A stretch of 64,000 nucleotides of DNA, taken from the NCBI GenBank assembly GCA_001683735.1, contig LUGG01000022.1, positions 1,012,091 through 1,076,090 of the forward strand, written 5' to 3'. The notes below the pieces were generated by a model. It was not told the origin of the DNA, searched no databases, and saw nothing but the letters and a program-made list of their open reading frames with translations. Position numbers and translations under genes: made by a program. Origin of the DNA: Grifola frondosa. Taxonomy: Eukaryota > Basidiomycota > Agaricomycetes > Polyporales > Grifolaceae. This document shows positions 57,102 through 64,000 of this stretch, piece after piece; the first letter of the stretch is position 1; each line of letters begins with the position of its first letter.

Positions 57102-57110
57102 TATATAATA
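57102..57110 (+). promoter_or_regulatory. TATA-like element of the 57157 gene
   Basis: TATATAATA about 50 bp before the ATG, with a CCCCTCCCCTCC pyrimidine stretch between them. Confidence 0.45.
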
Positions 57111-57156
57111 ATGATGGTGAGTTCCCCCTCCCCTCCGGCTTCACAATTCCTACACA

Positions 57157-57678
57157 ATGTTTACTTCTGCTATCAGGAGGGCATCGTTCTCACTCCGTCT
57201 AGGAAATTTCTTATCTAACCAGCCCTACGTAGAAGAAGAACTGCGCCGAGATCTCATGTCGTACCTGGAGGCGCATCCGAACCTGAAGGGCTATGATGGC
57301 CATCTTGTGGCCATTGTACGGTGAGTATTTTCTAAGAACCCATTTAGATTGCTTACATCCCTTGATTTTAAAGGCATGGCCCCCATGAGGGTGGAACTGA
57401 TCCCAGCGCTAAGCTACATTCAACGATCCACGTTGTCAAGAAGTACGACGACAATACTGAAGAACACATCGGTGTGTTCCATGTTGAACATAGAGTAGGC
57501 TCAATCATAAGGGTAAGTGCAAACACACTTTTTTTACATGATTATCCTAACATATGGATTGTAGGCCCATTATGATCAGATTGCCGTCATGCGGATCATC
57601 ACGAAGGCCGCTGCGGAGGCAGCGAAGGCGAAACAGATGCTGAAGGCTCCGGCGGCGAGCATGCAAGGAAAGCGCTGA
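57157..57678 (+). CDS. Small conserved-looking protein, 138 aa
   Basis: Exons 57157-57320, 57374-57512 and 57565-57678 join without a break (164 + 139 + 114 bases). The N-terminus MFTSAIRRASFSLRLGNFLS is basic and amphipathic like a mitochondrial presequence. Then come LRRDLMSYLEAHPNLKGYDG, a HGPHEGGTDPSAKLHSTIHV segment and FHVEHRVGSIIRAHYDQIAV, with an alanine/lysine-rich end (KAAAEAAKAKQMLKAP). I do not recognise the family. A promoter-like TATA, clean introns and an intact frame make it a likely live gene amid debris. Mitochondrial location is inferred only. Confidence 0.65.
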
Positions 57679-58440
57679 GTTTGACCTCCTACTTACATCA
57701 CATCCTGTTCTCTCAATGTGTATGCGATTGCTAGTGTGAAATGCTTTGAAATGCTCAAATTTTCGCTGAAAGAGGGCCGGCTGGACTTCACGGATGTGGG
57801 TGGTTGGCGAGCGAGGAACGCGATGAGCTGTTGCGTCGTATTTCAATAACTCACATCTTCAGCGTTGTCCGTAGGCAATTCTGGGAGCGCATCCCCATCA
57901 GGTCACGTACCATCACCAACCTCTTAGCTAACCCGAAAATGACAAACGCTGTCTTAGACTTCGTGTACTACACGGAACGCTTATTCGCCCCTCGGGCCCC
58001 CCCTCACGAGGACCCGGGTTGACGCTCACCTTCGGACAGGAGGAGTAGGAGATGGGACACTGGGAGTACGAGCTCAGCGGAGGGCGGTATTCTCTTGTGA
58101 TGCTGAGAGGGTCACGCGGGATCGGGCAGCGGTCACATCATTGTATCTTTCCGTCCAACATAGGGCGTAGCCCCAGTCCATGCGATGCAGAGTGAGTGCC
58201 CTAACTGATTTTGTGGGCGCATCGTTGCTGACTATACCGAAGACTACGCGATCAAGAATAAGCTCACGCCGTAGTAATTTTGTAGTTACACATACAAGTG
58301 CTTTGTTTCAGCGTCGACTGTTCTAAAGAGAATGTGTTCCCTATCAACGAATTTTCTATAACGAGGTCGGCAAGCGGTTCGCGGACTGCGATGAGCTCCA
58401 CCGTATGCCTCCCTCCGTGGTTGTCTCCTTCTATCTAATC
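57679..58440. other. Spacer with a scrap of the 2.5-kb repeat
   Basis: 58361-58430 repeats CGAGGTCGGCAAGCGGTTCGC and CACCGTATGCC from the repeat with changes. Frames at 57547-58022 are short and not supported. Confidence 0.5.
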
Positions 58441-58469
58441 GTCTGATTCACCTGGCCTTGCCCCCAAAC

Positions 58470-59600
58470 GATCACCCTGTTGAACTCGTTAGCAAAGGCA
58501 TAGCACTGAAGATTGAGATACTGACTGTAACACGTAGATATCCGTCGTTGATTAAATCTTCCACGTCGGCAGCTTCAAGGCGACCGTCAATATATTCGTG
58601 GAAAGGGTGGTTGTTCTTGGGGTCAATCACCTAAGAATAGTTAGTGACATCTACAATGTCTCTACCTCAGGGACTCAATGACTCACTCTACACCCCTGCG
58701 GCAGTCCAAATCGCTGCGCAAGGGCACGAAGGTCCAGATCTCCATTTGGGAGGAGATCATGCTTGCATTCGCAAGCTGGTTTCCAATCTTTGGGTCTCAT
58801 ATACAACCGAACAAGTATACTCTTCGTCTTTGTGATTCTTTGATTATCCTCGGAGTTCTTGTTTTGCACGAGTCGAGCACGTTTCACAGGCCTCCCGTCG
58901 CCTTCTGTGCTGCTCTTGACAGAGTGTCCATCAGCTACTGCCTTCCTTTTCACTCCACTCCATGGGACTGCTGCAGGATGCTCTGTCCATTTGTTCTTTT
59001 CATCTTCCATTGCAGGTCGTTTTAGTTCATTGTGTTGAACAAGAGGATCATTCGGCTCCCCAATGCTCTAAAATCCCTTGGTAAGGAACAGCTGTTTATG
59101 TCTTAATAAAGGTACCTACCAATTTACACAAAGCTCGCAGATAGTCATCTTTTATGGTGTTACCTCTTTTTCCAGTCGCTCCAACAGGTGTGTGGTTCTT
59201 CTCGCATAACTGCTTCAGGACTGTTACAGTGAATTTCTTCAACTTTGATTTGCCCTGTTCATGTCCTCGCAGTATGCTTTCCGCATCGTCTAGCGTGAAT
59301 GGCTCTCGCCGTGACCTCTTGGCAGGTGGATCATCACCAGCCATTTCTCTCCGCCGCTTTCCAGATCTATGCTGTGTGTCTTCCCCAATGTGCTTCATTT
59401 CACGACCTTTCTGCAAAAGTGAGTCACTTTCCTTTATTTTTCAAATAACAAGGCTTACACTGGTGAGGAGAGCGTTGATGTAGTCTTGTTAACACGTCTT
59501 CCTATGTGCCGCTCGGAGTCACCTGTAGATTGGAGCCCTCGCAAAGCTGTCGGAGAATCACAGTGAGTTCGTTCAAATCATCCCCAGAATGTACCGGTTC
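58470..59600 (-). CDS. Protein with two SAP-like motifs, partial model
   Basis: Reading right to left: LNELTVILRQLCEGSNLQVT near 59560, an exon starting KGREMKHIGE (59410), then a basic part (KRRREMAGDDPPAKRSRREP) and LKKFTVTVLKQLCEKNHTPV with DDYLRALCKL (59110-59260). The next exon is 58675-59010 (VKRKAVADGHSV, PVKRARLV), and a last exon (58540-58630) encodes NNHPFHEYIDGRLEAADVED. The two LT/FTV..L(K/R)QLCE stretches fit SAP motifs, which bind DNA in chromatin proteins. Several KR runs suggest nuclear import. The start was not found; a TAG near 59514 must be removed by an intron or marks a break. Confidence 0.5.
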
Positions 59601-60527
59601 GTTGGTTATTTTATATCTTGAAGTCTCCTGAGTTCATGCTCGTCGCTATGTTACTGCCATGTCTTGTTGGTCGGATTGGACAATAAACCCTTCTCTCAGA
59701 ATGTTTTGGTATTGTATAGATAAGGCACACAAGTCGTAAATAACATGACGTCTGAGTTGAGCGACAGACCGTAACAATTGCCTGTGTACGATATCTCGCG
59801 ATCTCCACCCCATTCAACCCGCCACCGCCATCGCCTACAGAAAAATGCACTAATGCTCACGTCCATGCGCCGGAGGACGGCAACCAGCGGACGCAGCACT
59901 TTGTTCAGCCGTTCGAATGAAAGGCTCCAGAAGTCGTGCAGAGGGCCAAGGTTTTGCGAGCGGTGACGGGTAGTGATGAGCGTGAGGAGCGCGCGGAGGT
60001 CGCGGTTTGCAATTTTTTTGTTCTTGTGCGAGTTCGCTGACCAGATTGCTTAGCTCTAGAACCATCTCCAAACCTCGTAATGCTTTCTTCCATACCCCCT
60101 TTCTCTTTCCAACTCTCTTTGGCACTCTTCTGCGCCCAACTGCGCCAATGCTCAAGCTCTCGCTCCCTCATCTGGATGACAAATATTGTAAAGCGATATA
60201 TAGAACGGTTCGGAGTGGCAAATCTTGTAGAGAAATATGTAGAATGATTCGGGAAGCCTAAGGGGGTGTAGTATGGCCCACATGCCGTGCATCTCCCACT
60301 ATGTGTGGCATCTGACCGCACACCCAGCAGTATACAGCGCATTCCAACGACGTGTCACCTGTGGTATACACAACATCCCTACCCGCACCCCGGCCCTCAC
60401 GCCCATGTCCAACGTCAATTGGTGGCCTTCAAGCGGGTGAGCTCCCGACACACTTGTATGTATTCATATAGATTCAACTTGAGATCATTCTTCAAAAACG
60501 ATTCCTGCTGTGCTTCCGGCCATTTGG
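59601..60527. other. Spacer without a gene
   Basis: Both strands have open but compositional frames (59850-60342) that share no motif with known proteins. Nothing else was seen. Confidence 0.4.
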
Positions 60528-61196
60528 TCATGTCAGGATGTGGCAAAGGCTTGTAATGCCTGCATCTGCAAAGCGCATAGTGAGGGATTCTAATGTGGGA
60601 TCATTGGCCGTAAGGAATTGGTGGACTTCAGAGCCCAACAAGTCTGTTGGCTTCAATCGGATGTGAGCCTCAGTGATAAGAGATGCACTAGTACATACCT
60701 GCTGCCTTGCAGGCCCCTCGAGTACCCTTTGTGGTCTCCGGGAGCCACGATAAGAGCCTGGAGCTGAGGGCCTAGCACGCCGTTTGTGGGTGGCCACAGC
60801 AAGCCAGCGTTGCGCATACACTATGACAGGCCAGGCTCTTTCATATGTCATGAAAAATGGATATGTAGTCACTGCCTAGCATCAGGAACAAAAATGTTCA
60901 GTGTCATGCACATATCAAGAAGAATCACTTACATTTCGAATATAGGACGTTTTCACAATGACGTCCTGCTCTGACCAGGTGAGAGTGAGGTCCAAGAACG
61001 TTTGTTTCGCCAAAGTCCTCAGATGTCTCTACCAAGTGCAATAGGTAGTTAGCTTGGCTGAAGAATGCCCTGGACTTGAATCAAGGAAACCCACACGCAC
61101 CATTGCATCCTTGAATTTTTCGCTGTCATCTTCCAGCTTCATGGCTTGCTGGAGAGATGCAGTTTCAAATGCTTGGGGCCTGGGAATGGGATCCAT
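60528..61196 (-). CDS. Unrecognised small protein, family member 2 (163 aa)
   Basis: Four exons join cleanly: 61101-61196, 60933-61028, 60699-60875 and 60528-60650 (32 + 32 + 59 + 41 codons). The start is MDPIPRPQAFETASLQQAMK. Then come RHLRTLAKQTFLDLTLTW, YPFFMTYERAWPVIVYAQRW and LAVATHKRRARPSAPGS. An extra C-terminal part (PTDLLGSEVHQFLTAND, ending CHILT) is absent from member 1. The shared core with 37216-37956 has the same order and the same intron position between its two motifs. Alpha-helical, with a basic patch (HKRRARPSAPGSYRGSRRPQ). The function is unknown. Confidence 0.65.
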
Positions 61197-61457
61197 GGTG
61201 GAGACACTACTACAGTGAGGGCGAGTACGTGGGGGAACTTTGGGTAACCTCGCAGAACAAGTTCAATTACTAACATTATATAGATATGGGATCCGTCGGA
61301 GCCCAGATAGCATGGTGGTTCAAATGTAAACTTTCAACATAGTTTCTCGATCACGAGATCGCGACGCGTATCATCTATTAGTAGCATCTGTACATGTTGA
61401 GGCGATCCTCAGTGTCAGTTATAGAAAATTCTTGATAGGAATCGCATTCACTTTGGA

Positions 61458-64000
61458 ACCTATTGTCGTAGACGATAATATCTTTGCCTCGAGGATACTT
61501 TTCGCGACCTGAAGTCTCTCGGCATATAAACACTGCCGTCGACATTTTAGCCAATGAAGACTCGGTCACGGATTTCGAGGCTCGGATACCGTACATACGG
61601 TGAAGGGAACTCATACACGACTGCTTTCGCTTGGACTAATGTACTGACGACCACTTACAGCACCCATCACTCCTCCTCAACCGCGGAGATGGTGTAGCGG
61701 AGATCCCACGTCGACACGCCGTGCCATCTACCCTTCTTCTCAACCTTGAGACCCGACGACTTGGACCTCAGATAGATTGTGTACGGCACCTCAAGCTCGC
61801 CCTTATTGACGGTCGACACTGCACGGACGGTCATGTTCGGGCCCGCTCTGACGGGTCAGGATGCGGTTATACCGTCTTGGAGAACTCGTTGGACTGGGCC
61901 GAGCCTCCAGTCGTTATTGAATGACGTGTCGACATGCAGCTCGGCCTCGGCGAAGAAGGGGATGCCGACTGCAAAGTTCGAATGTGTTAGCGCGGTGCAG
62001 AAGAGCCAACAAGGGGAGCGTGCGCACCTTGATTGTGGCGCCGATAGAGAGGTGAAGCCGACACCGTACTCAAACGTGCTCGTGTGCTTCACGGTTCAGC
62101 TCGAAACGCATCTCCTGCTCGAAGCCCGAGCGATTCATGAGCGTGTGTGATTCACGAGGATCTCGGGCGTCGATGAGATGATCTGCCGAGCTTGAGGTCG
62201 TACTCGATCTTGTTGATCTGCATCTCCTCCAAGCGGAAGCTGAAGTGCTGGACCGCATTGGTCGCACTCGGCGGGCCCGGGAAGTTGTTGACCTAGGGAT
62301 CCTTGACGCGGCTGAAGATGATGGGGTTGGTTTTGGGACACAAGAGGCGAAACGTCTTAGCGTGCCCGGCTCGAGCCCTCGAACCAGCTGCAATGAAGGG
62401 AGTGTGAGTGAAGAGTGATGACGCGGAGGTCGGAGCAGACTGACTTGTCGTCATACGACCCCGTCGCCGTCGACGTGCCCAACTCGTGGATCCTGTGCGG
62501 AACGCGAGAAGAGCACTTTGCCTGTGGCCTTGCTCTTGATCGCATAGAGCCCCCTTTGCGCGAGCCCGTGAGGACGCCACCCGCCGTTCATGGAGCGCGA
62601 ACCGCTTGCCGACCTCGCCGTTGGCGCGCCGGAGTGGTGTACAAGGCGGGCCATAAGAGAGGCGTGGTAGAGGTCGCGCGGGCCGACGTGGCCTGCGGGA
62701 AAAAAAAAAATAGCAAATTTCTAGTCAGCCAGGCATGACACAATGCCAGAAGGTTACCGTCGGGGGGAGGAGGCCCTATTGTGCTTACCGAATATGGGGC
62801 CCCATGACGTGCAGCTCACCCATCAGGGTCTTGCGCATCTTCATCCATCGTTTGCCTAACTCACCGTTAGCAATGGAGATAGCAGACGACCACGGAGGGA
62901 AGGCATACGGTGAAGCTCGTCGCAGTCCGCGAACCGCTTGCCGACCTCGTCGTTGGCGCGCCGGATGAACGCAAGTACGACCAGAGTAAAAAAATAAGCA
63001 ACGACGAGGTACCGCACGCTTCCGCCGCTCGTCGGCATCAGCGTGCTCACCCCTCGAAAGCATCTAGTCTAGGGAATTATTATAAAACATATGAAGGAGT
63101 ATGAAATAGGTAAGTAGGAAAAGGGAAGAGGAAAGAGTAATTGAGCGACGTCCCAACGTAGATATAGTCGTGTGATATTGCCCGCCCCTAAAGTGCACGT
63201 GACCGACCGCTCAGCCACTCTGGCCCAGCCACTTCGGCGCTAAGACCCGCTCAGCCACATCCGGCGCTCACTTCCGGTCCGTGAGCGTCTATTTTGTGGG
63301 CCGGCCCTAAACTCGCGTTGGGCCTTAGCGCCTCTGCGCGCCTTCTTGGTTTCTCTTTCTACTCTGGTCAAGACTTTTCAGGCGACCGCTCCCGCTCTCA
63401 GTCAAATGTTACAAATGTCTCGGATCGACACCAGCGGGCACGAAGGCCCACGCGATGGAGCTTGTGTTGCAGTATGTGGAGGTGGAGATGGGGAACGGAG
63501 GTGCAGGGATTGTGGTACGTCTCCGGATATATCTTCGCATTCTCACTTCGTGTTTTCTAGGGTGGCATTCTTCCGGGGCTGGGAGCGAAGTAGCCAAAGA
63601 CAGTGGCGGGCTGTGTTAGCGGACGCGGAGAGCACCTTCCTGTCCTCGTCAATGGCGAGTCAGGGACACATATAGGAATAGCGCTCCAGCAGCACTACTG
63701 CGCTGAACAACGGATATGGTGGGTGCGATTGGCCTGGGTCGAGGTGATGCTGACCATGCTCGCCAGGCGAAGCTGCTGCCCCTGGCATCACACGCTCGAA
63801 TTCCACGCCAGTATTGAACATATGTGCGCCATTCCTCTCGCCCGCATCGTGTCCATCGTCCTCGCTCTGGCTGCCGTCGTCATTCCCATCCCCGCCCCCG
63901 GGATAGACGTCGCCCTCGCTGTCGTCATTCCCGCTCGCGCACAAGAGCAAGCCGCTCATGCCGAGCTCCCGGCTCTCGCAGAAGCTGTCGCCGGACGACA
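61458..64000. repeat. 2.5-kb repeat, inverted arm C (continues off window)
   Basis: Reverse complement of 24661-27192, nearly identical over its length, with small indels. The inner edge is where TTGTCGTAGACGATAAT (61467) stops matching. The outer edge is beyond 64000. It carries the lectin relic on the minus strand and the GH16 5' region on the plus strand (63830-64000). Confidence 0.9.
61690..62600 (-). pseudogene. LSL-type pore-forming lectin, broken copy C
   Basis: Inverted twin of the relic at 26066-26985. It has the same lectin piece (GLYAIKSKATGKVLF, about 62490-62540) and the same pore-module pieces, again in several frames. Most breaks are shared with copy A, so the gene was already dead before the repeat was duplicated. 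A few differ: a base change near 62280-62300, and a shorter run near 62190 where copy A has GGGC AGATC. Confidence 0.7.

Noticed and set aside
1..64000. CRISPR arrays, operons, ribosome-binding sites, tRNA and rRNA genes
   Set aside because: The window is eukaryotic. No spaced identical short repeats were seen, and no tRNA cloverleaf or rRNA block stood out by eye; a tRNAscan run could still find one.

Overview
This is a window of a fungal nuclear genome, most likely a wood-decay agaricomycete (Basidiomycota). The signs are many introns of about 50-60 bp with GTRAGT donors and CTRAY-like branch sites, and gene families typical of that class: DUF6533 membrane proteins, KDM3-like JmjC proteins, SRPK-like kinases, a KRE6/SKN1 GH16 protein, GRF zinc fingers and WD40 proteins with a C-terminal membrane anchor. 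Remains of an LSL-type pore-forming lectin hint at a polypore, but that is only a hint. The window is a repeat-rich accessory region: mobile-element pieces, segmental duplications, many broken genes and a minority of clean genes.

Layout. 0-2.3 kb: the 5' end of a minus-strand Ty3/gypsy-type LTR retrotransposon (gag, primer site, LTR). 2.7-7.2 kb: three single genes, including a well-resolved new 7-exon gene and a 568-aa GRF zinc-finger protein with three internal repeats. 7.4-23.3 kb: a duplicated, decayed block with a minisatellite, one apparently intact DUF6533 gene (15.5-17.2 kb), two truncated DUF6533 relics, a decayed zinc-cluster transcription-factor domain, and two pairs of diverged duplications (8-10 kb with 16.7-18.8 kb; 11.6-12.4 kb with 21.8-22.6 kb).

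23.5-27.2 kb: a broken GH16 gene beside a 2.5-kb repeat that carries a dead lectin. 27.3-36.3 kb: an Spt5-like elongation factor (NGN plus KOW), a sugar-transporter relic, a KDM3-like JmjC gene with frameshifts, and a clean 10-exon WD40 gene. 37.2-44.5 kb: three unrecognised genes and an F-box gene. 45.0-48.9 kb: a defective Tnp2 (CACTA-type) transposase gene. 51.2-52.8 kb: an SRPK-like kinase broken at its activation segment. 53.9-56.8 kb: a LINE relic, a second partial copy of the 2.5-kb repeat, and a scrambled transcription-factor pseudogene that contains an inverted piece and an EF3-like piece. 57.2-61.2 kb: three small genes. 61.5-64.0 kb: the 2.5-kb repeat again, inverted and running off the window.

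No operon-like logic is expected. What links the better-preserved genes is a bias to nuclear or chromatin-type domains (Spt5-like, JmjC, SAP-like, GRF finger) lying between repeats. Exon boundaries below were read by eye from splice signals and reading frame; those given as exact keep the frame across all junctions.
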